In this document: in pieces, positions 11,810 to 23,900 of the stretch
Layout: every line of letters starts with the position of its first letter
Numbering within the stretch: the first letter of the stretch is position 1
The notes under the pieces: generated by a model
What the model was told of the DNA's origin: nothing
What the model saw: the letters and a program-made list of their open reading frames with translations, nothing else
Databases searched by the model: none
Made by a program: the position numbers and the translations under genes
Source of the DNA: Vanilla planifolia
Taxonomy: Eukaryota > Streptophyta > Magnoliopsida > Asparagales > Orchidaceae
DNA length: 64,000 nucleotides
Assembly: GCA_023846275.1 (NCBI GenBank)
Contig: CM043875.1
Location: forward strand, 9,729,958 to 9,793,957
Reading direction: 5' to 3'

Positions 11810-12403
11810 AGAATTTTAAATGAGAACTTTCTCTAATACCACATCTTGGATTAGCTAGAACTAATTTTTTAGGATGTTTCTTATTATTTACTAAGTCTAT
11901 AGGTCATTCTACTCTCTTCTCTTATGTAGTTGTCCCAAACCGAACGTTTTTAATGTACTTTAATTCTTCCAAGTCCACTTCTTTTTCTTGGTGAATAGAC
12001 TCATAAAAAACAACATTGATACATTAATCTACAAATAAGGTCTTCTTGTTAAATATTTTATAAGTCTTCTATTAGATAGATTTCTTAAAAACATGGTAAA
12101 TTATTTTATGCTATCCCTTTGAGGATATTCATCTAATAGCAGTGCTTGTAGAACATTTTACAAGGAGATTAATTATATAAAGGTCTGTCAATGTAGTTTT
12201 TCATGACCCCATTCACCAAGGCAAATAAGAGGATTTGGATGAATTAAAGGAACTCCAAAAATTGAGATTTGAGGACAAACCATAAAAAGAACATAAGATT
12301 GTAAGAGAATTTACTAACTAAGCATACAACAAGAATCATTTTGAAGAAATAGTCTTAGGTGATCCAAGAAGTGGTATTAAACCAAAGTCTCATTTAAAAG
12401 GCT
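11810..12403. repeat. Fold-back pair of copia integrase-RT linker fragments
   Basis: Two arms of about 290 bp carry the same copia segment in opposite orientation, meeting near 12,115. The left arm (11,810-12,113) read on the minus strand gives NVVFYESIHQEKEVDLEELK and later NPRCGIRE. The right arm (12,118-12,403) read on the plus strand gives NVVFHDPIHQGK, EDLDELKELQKLRFE and GDPRSGIKPKS. Both match the copia linker after integrase (family NVVFDE... and G.PS.GV.TRS). The arms are perhaps 70-75% alike by eye, so the structure is old or joins two copies. The loop is only a few bases. Confidence 0.8.
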
Positions 12404-13780
12404 TAAATCCTTAAGAAGATCTTTAAAGGCATACCTGAGTTTTTTAATTAGATATTTTATTTTGATTTGACTTTTGTCATGGAAAATCCTTCTACTTTCC
12501 TTGAAACTAATTTTTATTAGTAAAAAATAAAGTTCAAATCTCTTATGAAAATTACTAATCCAAGTGTTTTGGAATTACTAAAAAATTGCATGCTATACTG
12601 GCTATGACATATTTGCTATATATAACAACCAACTATAGCTTGCATAATAAAAAATGGACATGGATTGAGTATTTTGTGTTGTGCATTTACATATTAAAAC
12701 ACTTTCTTTGTGTTTTTATAATAATTAAATAGATTATACAGAGAAAAGAAGCCTTAAATGATTCATGATATTAAGGTGAAGAAAATGCTAAAGTAGTAGA
12801 GAAGAAGAAGTTCTATAGGAACATTGGAGTCCACTTCCTTGAGAACATGATGATGTTGGAGCTTCTTGATGTATAAATGTAAGTCTTAATGCTCTATTTA
12901 ATGAAGAATTTCAAATTTTTTTTTGAATAATCTTAGATGATCTTGTTATACCATGAAAGATTTATTCTTGAGTTTGAAACAAAATGAGATGAGATTAAAA
13001 AAAGAGAAAGAATAATAATTTTGTAATTTTAAATTGAAATTCTCATCTTTCAAGTGAGTTGTATATAAAATTAAATGAAAATGAACATACTTAAAACCAA
13101 AATATAATATGTACTTATTATTTGAGAGCTAACATTATTATACTCAAAAAGAAAATTTTGACTTAAAAGGAAAATTGAATGCTTTAACCTAAAACAAAAA
13201 TGAATAACAAAATTTGAAAAGAATACCTTTGAATAAATCCTTACATGTTATTTCATATGCTCTATTAGGTGCTCATTTTAAAAACAAAAAAAACTATGCA
13301 TGTACATGCTCATTCTCATATGACTTCTTTACAAACATGCATCTCAAATGCTCCAACCAAAGTTTGATGAAATTACTACTATAAACGTAGTCATATTTTT
13401 ATTGACTATCCTATTATGAAGCCCATGAATTAAAAGAGCACATGTGGATTCCTAAACGAAACCCTTCTCACAAATGTATTTCAAAATCACTCATGACACA
13501 CACTACTATCACATAAGAACCCATGGAGTTCTTTAGTTTATATCCAAGATAGTCATGTAAGGATGCCAACACACCAAGCACTTAAAGAGACAAGAGTTAA
13601 CTACTAAAGCATAGTTTGATAATAGCTCACTTAGTTAAAATTAAGAATAATAGAATTATCTTTGGTTGGCTCTTGATATAATAAAGATATACAAAATCTT
13701 TATTAATCTTTAAGGCTAAATATTTTAAAAAAAATTATAACTAATAGAAGTAAGACTTATAATATGCATTGAACATGTTC
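12404..13780. other. AT-rich DNA, nothing recognised
   Basis: There is no recognisable coding block, LTR end or RNA gene on either strand. A short purine-rich patch (12,780-12,830) and long A/T runs are present. It could be highly decayed transposon DNA. Confidence 0.5.
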
Positions 13781-14990
13781 TTAAGCTTAAGGTTGTAAAT
13801 TATAAGCCTTGAGGATTTTGTATTTCAAACTCTAAGGTATTTGAATTTCAACCTTAGAATCTTTAAATATCAAACCCTAGACTCTTCAATTTTCTAACAC
13901 TATGAGACCCTATGAGCTATCTCTAAAAATTCTTAATTCCTAAATCATACTTGATTGAATCCACATCCTCTTATTAATCCCTCTGAGACCCTCAATCAAA
14001 CTTCTCCTTCTTTTAAGGTCAAATTAAAGATCCTCAAGCTTCCCACAATGAATCCTTAGAGCTCTTCCTACCTTAAAATCCATCTACGGCCCTTTCAAGG
14101 TCTCTTTAATGCTTCTAAAGCCCTTGGCTAGGCGTTACCACCCATCCCCAAGGCTCACCAAAGGCTACAAGGCTCTCTTGGGTGCAAAGTTTAAGGCAAG
14201 GTTTAGATTTTTAAAGAAGAAATTGTATTATTTCATGATTGTGTCACATAGCACAATTAAAATTTTATTGCTAAGTTATCTTGCTAAAAGTAGTTACATC
14301 AAGTCATTCCTCAATCATTGTTTAGTAATAAACTATAGCTCTAAGTTCAATTCTCATCTCTTGCACATGAAAAACCATTGCATACTTTTCATTACAAGGT
14401 CCAAAAATTTAATTTGGTAATAGCTATGTTTGATCTTGGAAGTAAAATCATTTTAGGTTGGACTAAGTCACAATTCACAATTTAGCACAAGTTTGTAGCA
14501 TTAAAACTATATCTTGGCTTTTGAAAACATAAAAATTATTGCAAAATCCATCAAAGAAAATAATGATATTCATCTTAACATGCATTAATTCATGGCAATT
14601 GGACCATAACATTCTTATTGTAATCTAAGTTTTTCTTTGATATGCATAATATAAATGTTCTTAGGAAAAATCAAGAACATGAAGCATGCATTACATATCA
14701 AAATACTCAATTTTTAATCCTAAACGTGTAACTAAATTTAATTACATACCTTGAGCTTCATCCTTAAATCAAAAGAAAGGGATTTTTCTTCTTCTTCCAT
14801 TCTAGGCACTCAATTCTTTCCTTCTCCCCTTCTTATCTCTACTTGGATAAGGTTCCACCTCTTGCTTTCTACTTCCACTCCTTATTCTCATGACTTTGAC
14901 ATCCTAAAAAAATCCTTAAGAGAAGGTTCTTAAGACCTTGCATAGTGTTGGCTTAACCAATCCATTAAGATAAAGCATCTAGATTTTTGT
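13781..14990 (-). repeat. gypsy LTR fragment (promoter-side half)
   Basis: This segment is collinear with 55,760-56,830, which follows a gypsy PBS: first a minisatellite of ATTTCAAACCCTA-like units (13,800-13,890), then ctgagaccctcaatc (compare gagacccataatc at 55,990), then atctacggccctttcaaggt (compare atctatggtcctttttaaag), then cttgggtgcaaag (compare cttggttgtaaaa). It ends in a pyrimidine-rich, cttctt-laden block at 14,750-14,830 also seen near 19,080 and 34,920. The frames 14,109-14,420 and 14,751-14,933 inside it are chance. No internal gypsy region adjoins it, so it is a partial or solo LTR. Confidence 0.7.
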
Positions 14991-15389
14991 TATTAATGTT
15001 GCTTAAAAGATTTAAATTTTAAATCCCTTGCATAGTTGGCCCTCAAATTCTATCTTTCGACCATCTAGAGGAATCACATCATATCATAATATCTCATTAT
15101 TTGGAGTAATAGGAGGTCATTCATGATTCAATCAAGCTTGACATATCAACCATTTAAAAATGGCATTCTGATAAAAATTGCTAATTCTATTTTCATCATA
15201 CTTCAATTCAAATGTAATGTGTCGAACATTAGAGGTATCACAACATATGTTATTTCCATTTTATTAATTATATATTGCACATAAAAATTTACTATAATAT
15301 ATATTTTTTCTTTAACTTCTCATTTTTTTATTCAAGTCAATTATGTTGATCAAAACATGCTATACCTTAGTCTTAGTTTTGGTTTCCTA
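14991..15389. other. Unassigned AT-rich spacer
   Basis: No coding similarity and no clear LTR ends are seen. Confidence 0.4.
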
Positions 15390-15660
15390 ACTTGTATAGG
15401 TTGCCCAAGAAATTAGATGTACTGTATGATAATAAATACAATATTGTAAGTTAGTATTGGGCTTTCAATAGTTAGAGTTTAGTAATTTCATTATCATACA
15501 TGGGCTATTCAAATAACTAACCATATTGTATGTTAATAAGGAGTTTATCTTATGTTATCTTTATGTAATACCATCTAGATTGTAGTCCTTTGAATCATTA
15601 ATCATATAAATATCGAGAATTGTTATTGTTATTATTTTCACAATTCCTATAGCTACAAAA
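15390..15660 (+). repeat. Possible short copia LTR with TATA region
   Basis: A stretch of about 270 bp ends just before a PBS-like site and contains atcatataaatatcgagaat, a TATA box followed by the short leader typical of small plant copia LTRs (Ivana/Oryco type, general family knowledge). A second LTR copy was not found, so the boundaries and call are tentative. Confidence 0.35.
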
Positions 15661-15673
15661 CTTTGTCAGAGCT
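15660..15673 (+). other. Possible plus-strand primer-binding site
   Basis: actttgtcagagct resembles TTGGTATCAGAGCT with a two-base loss, and is followed by ttcaatgg, a usual continuation in small copia elements. No gag could be confirmed after it. Confidence 0.35.
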
Positions 15674-16849
15674 TTCAATGGAAAATTTAAGGAGCTTATC
15701 AGAGGTCATAATTCATTCAACTCAATATTTCTTCCCAAGACAATTTTAGGAAAGCATTATTGATTTAAATCATGAATTCTTTTTTAGCAACGATTCTTAT
15801 CAATTTAGAACTTGTAATCTTTGGCTCTTAAGGAGAGCTGATATGTGAAAACACTTCCTTTTTGTTTCCAATTTTCCTTGTCCAACTCTAGGCCATGGAA
15901 TGTAAAGTGAAGCCCTAGCCCCTAGCTATTTATGTATGGAGCATTGGTTGTTTCATAATTATGAAATGGCTTGATCATATTGGTTTTTCGACCTAGCTAA
16001 GGAAAAGGACTATTTGCTTAGTGATGATCAAATAATTTTGTTTGGTGGTGGACACATACATCCCATTTTTGTTGCAATTTTTTTTTGGGTGCACCTCGAC
16101 CTATTCATCAGTCATTTTAATTGTCTTAGCACTTTCATGTGTCTAGCTTAACATTAAAAGTAAGAGTCTCAATCTCTCAATTTGATTATTAAGCTTGTGA
16201 CTTATCTCTACTCACCAACATTAGCATAAAAAATACCAATTGATAAATAAAACATAATTTGAGGGCTATATAGATCCTTGGATATATATGAAATGGAATA
16301 AAGATGTACAAATCTACATATGGAAGTAACAACAATGAACATCCTACGAAATGAGTGAGCTACTATTGCAATGATGTGGTGTTAAACCTCTCATTCATCT
16401 TGAATTCTATCCAAAGGAAGATAACCCCTCACATTGCTCACGAAATTGATCTTCAATGAAAATAATGTCTTAACAAGCTTAGAATCTAAATCCTCAGAAT
16501 GAATTTCAATCGATAGAGGCAAATATGTATTGTTACACTTTGATGTGAGTACAGTGGTATGATACTAACAAGAATTAATAAATGAAATAACATGGAGCAA
16601 GCATATTTGTAGTATGGTAAATAAGCAAGTATGGAAAACTAGCTAGTTTTTTAAGTATTCATAGTTAGAATGTTATAATACCTTTCATGATGAGAAAATA
16701 GGCTAATCAAAGAAACTAACATTTTCATGGAAGTTAAGAATGGTATAACTGACTTGAATAGTTGTTGTTCCAATAGAATTTTTTGTTTGCTCAAAAACAT
16801 GTTCACTCCAAGCAAAGTAAAGCAGGTAAAAGGTACCAAAGCAACACGT
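15674..16849. other. Unassigned DNA, possibly decayed copia leader
   Basis: No secure coding block is seen. The minus frame 16,854-16,651 is open for 67 codons but shows no family motif. The region may hold remains of the gag that should follow the PBS at 15,660. Confidence 0.4.
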
Positions 16850-17069
16850 AACATGCAAATACTTTAAGTTATTGTGTTTTAACTTTAATCCAAGTTCATA
16901 TGACTTTAACTAGTGACTCTTCTACCCACACAAGCTAATCTATGTCACTTCACCATTTCAAAATGCTTTCTTAAGCTACAAACACCTCCCATACATCATC
17001 TAGGGTGTCAATTCATTCCTAAGAGCTTAATTCTAGGCTGCCCATGATTTATTTCATTAAGTTCAACTA

Positions 17070-17219
17070 AATAATGGTTTAGCTAAAATCCAAGTGTTCA
17101 TTGTTTCATTAGTTAAGTTTAGAGGGTTGATTGGAATAAAGATTTTGATTTTAGGTTTAAGAGGTTCTAAACTTAACTAATGAAACAATGAACACTTGGA
17201 TTTTAGCTAAACCATTATT
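17070..17219. repeat. Perfect 54-bp inverted repeat, 42-bp loop
   Basis: The left arm 17,070-17,123 (starts aataatggtttagc, ends taagtttaga) is the exact reverse complement of the right arm 17,166-17,219 (starts tctaaactta, ends gctaaaccatt then att). The loop is 17,124-17,165. I checked the arms base by base and found no mismatch. The arm sequence belongs to the gypsy LTR (relative at 25,930-25,975, where it occurs once and is not inverted). A transcript from either strand would form a long perfect hairpin. Confidence 0.95.
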
Positions 17220-17539
17220 CTTAATTCAATCTTGATTCTTATCTTAAGCATTACTTCATGTAAAATATAAACCTATAAGAATTTCACCTCCCTAATTTCA
17301 AAGCTATTCTTACCCTTATCCAAGGTCTTTTTAAGTTTAACTCACATTCAACCTTAATTAAGGTTCTTACATTCTCAACCTTAAACTAGTTTCAAATTTC
17401 AAACTTAAGGCGTCTAAATATTAAATGCTTGATATTCAAATTTTAAATCTATGACGTTCAAAATTAAAATTTATGACCGTAGAATTTCAAATTCTAGTCT
17501 AAGGCAACTAAGCCTATTAACTAGGTTAAGTTCTTTTCT

Positions 17540-18130
17540 AGTTCTTACTCTTACTCTATCAAGACCAATGATTGTTTCTACACTTAATCAAGACTTAAAC
17601 TTACTTGGCCTTCTTCCTAAGATAAGTAAAGCTTCTGAAGGCTCCTAACATAAAAACTTGAGACCTCACTTATCTTGGAAGCCATCTAAGGTTCTTTTCT
17701 TAGTCTTTCCTTACATTACATGCCTACATTGGACCTTACACTCAACCCCTTATATCAACATGAGGCTTCTAACCTCTTCTTTAGAAATACAATTGACCAT
17801 TTAGGTTTGAATTTTAAAGTAGGAAAAATTCTACAAAACTAACGTAACGACTAAAGTAAGACCTAGAGTACATATCTTATGGTTTTTAAGTAAAAATCTT
17901 CCTTTAACTAAGCTTAATCAAGACCATTAATAGCATTAGCCATATTTTAAGGTTTGGTCCTAATCTTTCTTACTTATAATGAACTTTAGATCTCTCTATC
18001 ACCTTAAACCCATCCAAGGTTTTTTTAAAGCCCCTTTAAGAATTACAATCCTATATGTGAGCCCTTCTATTCAACCTTGAGAAATATCTATAGACATTTA
18101 GTCTCATGTGGTTTCAAAATTTGAAGCCTA
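17540..18130. repeat. Degenerate internal duplication in the gypsy LTR
   Basis: Two successive stretches of roughly 300 bp (about 17,540-17,840 and 17,890-18,130) resemble each other: catctaaggttcttttctta versus catccaaggtttttttaaag; cacttaatcaagacttaa versus gcttaatcaagaccatta; and cactcaaccccttatatc versus tattcaaccttgagaaat. Other LTR copies show this block once. Confidence 0.45.
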
Positions 18131-19579
18131 AGTTTGGTTTTCTCTAAAAGCAATCTTGCATAGATCGTAATGTGGTATTATGGTCTAGTCAAATAAGAAA
18201 ATTCCTAGATTTCGATTTGTGGTTTTTTTAATTATTTAGAGCTTTTGCTAGCTAAGTTCTACACAACTATGTAATAAATTGAATTCTTCTAAGTTATGTT
18301 AATTGCATAACCATACTAATTCTTTCACGAAAATATACTAACCATAAAAAGCATGATAGCATGTTTTTTCCTTTCATATGACATGGTTTTCTTAATTTGT
18401 ATGCTTGATAATACTTCCAAAAAGATAAACAAATTAATATTCATGTTAACATAAAAATTTTGCAAACTATACTTACTAAAGAACATCAATGACAATCAAG
18501 CATGTGCCAAATAATTTCATTCACAATTCATGCTAACATTAAGGGTACTCAGAATTTAATATTTTTATCTTTGACATTTATTTTGAGAGCACCAATATAA
18601 TTCACAAGTTAACTAAAGAATTCATAACAAAATCCTTAATAACACTTTTAGCTAACATGTTTTAATATCATATACACATCTAAAACTTTATCAAATTGAA
18701 TAAACAAAATCTTAACATGATAGAATTTCCTTATCTTCAACTTGATCATTAAATTTAGCTTGGAAAGTTAATGTAATATTTCAATAAAAATAATGTAAGG
18801 TTGGATACATCTTAATTCTTTCACCTAAACTTAGAGCTTACCATGAAATTTAATGCAACATAACACAATCACTTCATAATTTTTCATCAACAAGAGAGCC
18901 ATGATATAGAAAATATTACACATTCCTCATACTCTTATTGAACCTATCAACAATAACATGCAATATATAGAAAAATACTTGAGTTTAATTTCCTAACGTG
19001 AATTAAAATTTAAGTGCAAGGCATAAGCTCCTTACCTTTTGAGACAAGTAGAGATTTACACCACTTTAGATTCCATCCTCATCAAGATTTTAGCTTGTAA
19101 CTTTCCTTCTTTCTTCTTCCTTGCTCTTGATCTTGGCTTTCTTGGTCTTCTTGTTTGTGACACCCTTAGATTAATCATGGCTAGGATTCAAGAAAAATGT
19201 TTAGCCCTACTCTATCATGCCTTTTTAAAGCTAACCAATCTATTCCTTAAAATTAACTAAGTCATTTAAGTTATAATTACCTTCTTTCTCTCATCCAAGT
19301 TTATGCCATTTTATCCTCTTCTTTTTCTTCTTCTTTTGGCACATTCTAATCTACCTTTAATCCTATCCATGAAAGGTCTCTTAGTATTCACTACTTTAAG
19401 TATTTTCACAAGATATTTATTTGACAAATCCATTGTTTAATTCCAAAATTTAATTTCAAAATTCAAAGTGGATTTGAATTTAAAATTCGAATAAATTCAA
19501 GTTTTAAGTCTCCAATTAAAATTCATATGTTTCATTATGGAGAAAAGGTGTTAAATTTAGAGAATCATACTTAAGTGGT

Positions 19580-20965
19580 AACATTCTTCTCGTCTTAGAA
19601 GGATTTCACCCTCAAAATCAAGTGAACTCTGATTACTTATGAGAAGCATTGAGTTCTACCACCCAAATATCCTCTTAGTCTAGATTATTCCATAACACTT
19701 TTATTATGGGAAAGCTTTATTCCTCAGTTGATTAGTGCTAAATTTTAGAATATGGTTTCTAATAAATAATAGTTAAAGCTCTTTAGATTCCATATGAAGA
19801 ACATGATAATGATCTAGGACAATCTTTTTCAAGTTAGATGTATGTAACATATCATGCATCCTAACCAATGCCTCAGGCAAATATAGAAGATATGCCATGG
19901 AACTATTCTTTCTTATGATCTGATATGGTCAAATATATCTAGGTCACAATTTAGAAGCATTTCCAAATTGAACAAACCTTATGTGGGACTAAATTAATAA
20001 ATAAATGATCTCTATTCTCAAATCTTACTATCCTTTGCACACTAAAAAATAATTTTTCCATCGATCCTACAACACATGTAGCCTATCACCCAACTTGTGA
20101 ACCTCTTTGATAGTCTCCTTAATAATTAAGGATTCAAAGGTCTACTTGATCTCATCTTCAACCCAATATAAGTGGATTTGTAATGTTTCCTATAAAATGC
20201 CTCATATCGTTCCAATGCAATAGTTGATCAATAATTTTTATTGTAAAAAACTCAGTGATAACTATTTAACCCAGTATGCGGAGTATGATTGTACACCAAG
20301 TTTTAACAAATCCACCAAGGTTTGGATAATCTTCTCTAATTTTCCATCTATCTGAGGATGATAAACTATGTTGAAGCAAAACGTAGTTGCTAGTGCTTGA
20401 TGCAAATGATTCAAAAATTAAGAAGCAAAATTGGCATCTCTATTAGAGATAATCACTCTAGGAAGACCATGCAGAAGCATTATTTATTGCATCAAAGGCT
20501 TTTCTAGTCTTCTTGTTGAGTCTATCTTTTTTATCAGTTAAAAAAGAACTCAATGAGTCATTCTGTCCACAATAACCGGTACCACGTGACATCCTTGTTG
20601 GCTCCTCAGTAATACAAAAAAATCCATTATGATATCATTACATTTCATTTTGTTATGGCCAAATTCTGCAACAACCAATAAGGTTTTGTTGCCCAACTTT
20701 AACTTTCTTACAACTTAAGCATCTATGAAAATTGTAAGTCACATCCTTAAGCATCTCCTTTAAAACACAATCCTAAGATTCTTATACATTTTAGCTTCTC
20801 CTAAATAGATTGCCATCCAACTTTCATTGGCTTCTTTTAATAAGTTATCTTGCAAATCTTGGTGTTGAGGGATGTGTCACTTACCTTAATAGATCAAAGT
20901 GTTGTCCTTAATAACAAAATCCTCAAACTTCTCATGCTGTAATTGAGCAAGCACCCTTTGAAGTT
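19580..20965 (-). pseudogene. gypsy integrase and C-terminal tail remnant
   Basis: In order on the minus strand: an HHCC-region match with LLKEANES...GEAKMYKNLR (family LREAH.S...HPG.TKMY.DLK) near 20,850; MDFFVLLRS near 20,630 (family MDFI.GLPR); VIVDRMT near 20,570; LHGLPRVIISNRDANFAS near 20,475-20,420 (family LHGVP.SIVSDRD..FTS; the catalytic Asp is replaced by Asn in SNRD); YHPQIDGKLEKIIQTL near 20,370-20,325 (family YHPQTDGQSERTIQTL, with the catalytic Glu in place); and the tail DFEGEILLRREEC near 19,610, a plant gypsy end motif (family DFEDKILLRRGEC). A DDE integrase inserts cDNA into the host genome; here it is interrupted by many stops. Confidence 0.9.
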
Positions 20966-21129
20966 TAGGATCATCTTGCTAAAGTGTTCTCATGTCATTC
21001 AACTAATCAGCCTAGATGCTAAAAGCACTAATCTAATCAAGCAAAACCTAGACTTCTAAATGAATATGAGTTTTATTGATATATAACTTGGCCTCCTTTT
21101 CTAATTTATTTATAAGCATAAACTTGAGT

Positions 21130-21470
21130 ATGGTTCCTCTAATCAAGACATCTACTATTGATTTTTCCAAGTCATAGTCATTAACAAGGTTTAACAATTG
21201 TCTTTGCCATAGATTAAGTTCTCTTAAGAAAATACATACTTAAGGCTTTTGAGATTAGAGAACAACTAAACTCCTATGCCATGCAGATAATGTTGCCAAA
21301 TCTTGAGGGCAAATATTATTTTGACTTGCTCCAATTCATGAGTTGGATAATAATGCTCATGCTCACATAATTTCCTAAATGCATAGGGCACAACCTAAAA
21401 AATATACATAAGAATTACTCTCAAACCAATGAGTGAAGCATCAAAATAAACCTAATAAGGCTTACATTGC
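21130..21470 (-). pseudogene. gypsy RNase H remnant
   Basis: Minus-strand frames read VYFDASLIGL (family VYCDASRVGLG), then PYAFRKL and YYPTHELE (family AYASRQL...NYPTHDLE), then [12 protein letters not shown] (family FALKIWRHYLYG) and SLKYVFS. This is the classic gypsy RNase H (RT_RNaseH_2) string, which removes the RNA strand during reverse transcription. Stops interrupt the linker regions. Confidence 0.88.
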
Positions 21471-21499
21471 TCTAGTAAGGTCAACATTTGAGTCAAACT

Positions 21500-22420
21500 C
21501 AATATATTCATAAGCTTAATAAAGTTCTATGCTCATAGATAAGACCAAAAAAAGTCATTCCTTTCTTATTTTGTTGAGTAAGAGGTGCTACAATGTTGGA
21601 GACATTTGCCAGAAATACACAATAATAGCCTATAGAACCAAAGAAACTATAAATCTGAGCCACTATGATTGGTTTCCTTATGTCAATAATGGCTCTAACC
21701 TTACTGAGGTCAATAGAAACCCCATTGTCCCTCATAATATGCCCATGGAAAGCTCTTTTCCTAAGCCAAAAGGAGCACTTAGAAAATTTGGTATATAACT
21801 ACTTACTCCTTAGGTGTTCTAACACTTTTTAAGATGCTATGTATGCTCCTCTCTACCCTTAGAATACACCAATATGTCATCAATGTACACTATGACAAAT
21901 TTGTCCAAAAAGTGCTAAAAGATGTAGTTCTTCAATCCATGAACACTACATGTGCATTGGAAAGCCCAAAATATAGAAATATGAAATTAAAATGTCTATA
22001 CTATGTCATCAAAGCTATTTTATGAATAACATTTTCCAAAATTCATATTTGATGATAACCTGAATAAAGATTAATCATGAAAAAGGCTAAAGCTCCATAT
22101 AATTAATCAATTAGTTCATCAATTAATGGCAAAGGATACTAAGTTGTAAAAATAATCTGGTTTAGCTCATGTTAATCCACACACATGCATTGGCTACCAT
22201 TTTTCTTTTTGATAATTGGTATAGGGTTCAACAAGGAGAAACATTGGGCTTGACCAAGAACTTGCTCATCCATTCTTGTAGCTAGATCTTAAGGTCAACT
22301 CTGTTAAAGCCATATGATTTTGTTTTTTATTAAATTAGAGTAGCTCTTAACTCCATATTAATAACAAACTCAAACTCATGCTTGGGAGAAAACTAGGTAT
22401 TTCATATTTGAAAACTCTAA
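21500..22420 (-). pseudogene. gypsy reverse transcriptase remnant
   Basis: Key blocks in order: IIKKKNGSQCMCVD near 22,220-22,160 (family VKKKDGSMRMCVDYR); FGLSNAHVVFMD near 21,970-21,935 (family FGLTNAPAAFMD); FVIVYIDDILVYSK at about 21,902-21,857 with the catalytic box Y-I-D-D at 21,887-21,876 intact; and GVSIDLSKVRAIIDI then FFGSIGYYCVFLANVSNI in the open frame 21,735-21,508 (family AVDPAKVEAV...FLGLAGYYRRFV). The palm motif survives although surrounding frames are broken. The plus frames at 21,529-21,798 and 21,834-22,025 are shadows of this domain. Confidence 0.93.
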
Positions 22421-22589
22421 GATAATTCCTCATTATCGAGGTATCCTACAAAGCTGAATGTTGAATCTACATATTTGTTATAAAAGATAACCCCTGTGAG
22501 CCAACTTTAATGCCTGAATAGAAGAAATCATAGGTACTTATTAGTTGATTCAAAAATAGATAATATTAATGGAGTTTGAGACAATAATC

Positions 22590-22930
22590 AAAATTTTCTC
22601 TTCTTAGTAGTCAATAACCATGCCATGCTGGGACAACCGATCTGTGCCAATAATAATGTAAAACTCAATAATAGATACTTGAATGCATTTTGTTCTAAAA
22701 ACACATGTTATGGATAACTAAATTATCATGTACTCAAAATTTGGCTAAAATATTGTTGCTATAAGGAAGTTTCGCAAGTAATGGTGATGGTAACTAGTCA
22801 TTAGCACCATCAATTTTTTTACCAAGCATTCTTAAAGATAAAGGAATGAGAAGTACCAACATCAAAAAGTGCCATAAAAATAACATTGTAGAATGAGATC
22901 GTACCAATAACCATGATTTAAGCCTATGCA
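22590..22930 (-). pseudogene. gypsy aspartic protease remnant
   Basis: Minus-strand reading gives IGTISFYNVIFMALFDVGTS followed by HSFI near 22,910-22,830. The family form is IGT......LFDTGSSHSFI. The catalytic triplet D-[TS]-G has become D-V-G, so the active site is altered. Farther down, a run matching the family DVILGMDWL block is degraded. It sits correctly between gag and RT. Confidence 0.8.
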
Positions 22931-22939
22931 ACTTTACTA

Positions 22940-23900
22940 CTAAGTGAGTGCATAATGCTTGATTGCCATCCTACCTAACCAGTTCTCTAAAAAGTCTTCT
23001 ACCTACTAGGACATTTTCTCCAAATGTGTCTTGAATTTGAGTAGATATAACAAATATTCTACTTAAACGTACAAGCTTTTCCATACCTTCTACAAAAGCA
23101 TCTACATTCCATTCCTTGTTCACTAAACTACTCTATAAGTTGTTCATTAATTAGTTGAGTTGTAATTGATGTAGACTAACTATTTTTATTTGACTTCTTC
23201 AGCTATTTCTTGTCATTGATTTTGCTATCCCTCTTATCATTGGAATTGTTTGAATTCTTTCTTTTCTTATTGGTCTGCCTATGAGCCTCCATCTAACATT
23301 GCACCTACTTAATCAATTTAGTAGCCTCAACCAAATCATAATATAGAATAATTTGGGTAACCACCAGATGTCTTTATAAAGAAGGCCTTAGTCCATTCAT
23401 AAATAACTAAAAACATGGCTCATAAGTCACTGACTCTAATGCTTAATATTTGTATCATAAGTGAATCTAGCTAAATATTTTGCTACAAACATTTGCCACT
23501 AACTTAGAAGTGTTATTTTTTGTGGATCCCAACCATAGGTATCTCTTGCACATAATAGTATCCAAAAGTTGTTACAAACTGGCTTCAAGGAGTCTAAGTA
23601 TTTTGAACTTCCCCAAACATAATTTTATAATGACCAAATCATGAATTAGCTACCTCGTCATCAAGTGCCAAGGTTACTAACAACACTATCTTATCATTAG
23701 GCTTCCTAATGCATCATATAACTCTTGAATGTGTGTTGGTAATCATTTTCTATGGATGGACCTCCTATAATTGAAAACACTTATATTCTCAACAAAATGA
23801 ATGCCTCCAAGATGGCTCCACATTAGGCACAAGTTGAGCTTAGGGTACAGCTTTACTCTGGCTCTCCTTAGACCTACACTATCTTAAGCCAACACTACAT
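22940..23900 (-). pseudogene. gypsy gag remnant
   Basis: Minus-strand reading includes FMNGLRPSL, RHLVVTQII and YYDLVEATKLIK (family F.RGLRP.IR..L......T..ELV..A..IE), then EAHRQTNKKRKNSN, the basic region before the zinc knuckle. A convincing CCHC knuckle could not be read. The same region is present in the second gypsy element at 52,700-53,860, for example a shared taaGTGAGTGCATaa-like phrase and a cctac.taaccagt.ctcta phrase. Gag forms the particle; this one is broken. Confidence 0.75.

Larger units (their letters stand above)
16850..19330 (-). repeat. 3' LTR of the gypsy element at 19.6-24.1 kb
   Basis: This lies just beyond the 3' end of the gypsy coding region (minus strand). It matches the element's 5' LTR: cctaagagcttaattctagg and ctgcccatgat near 17,020 versus cctaagagcctaattttaag and ccactcatgat near 25,870; and tagctaaaatccaagtg near 17,085 versus tagctaaaattcaagtg near 25,935. 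It then continues into parts shared with the LTRs at 13.8 and 55.8 kb (minisatellite 17,400-17,490; pyrimidine-rich block 19,080-19,130). The low-coordinate terminus is not clear. The frames 17,451-17,648 and 19,039-19,260 are chance. Confidence 0.7.

Noticed and set aside
14109..14420. Longest open frame in the window (103 codons)
   Set aside because: It overlaps a conserved gypsy LTR block that is not open in the homologous LTR at 56.1 kb; chance frame.
16651..16854. 67-codon minus frame resembling a small membrane protein
   Set aside because: Hydrophobic stretches are common by chance in such AT-rich sequence; no start context, homologue or neighbour supports it.
18375..18400. tRNA or other structured RNA genes across the window
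   Set aside because: No A-box/B-box pair or cloverleaf was seen; tRNA-related matches are only retrotransposon primer-binding sites.
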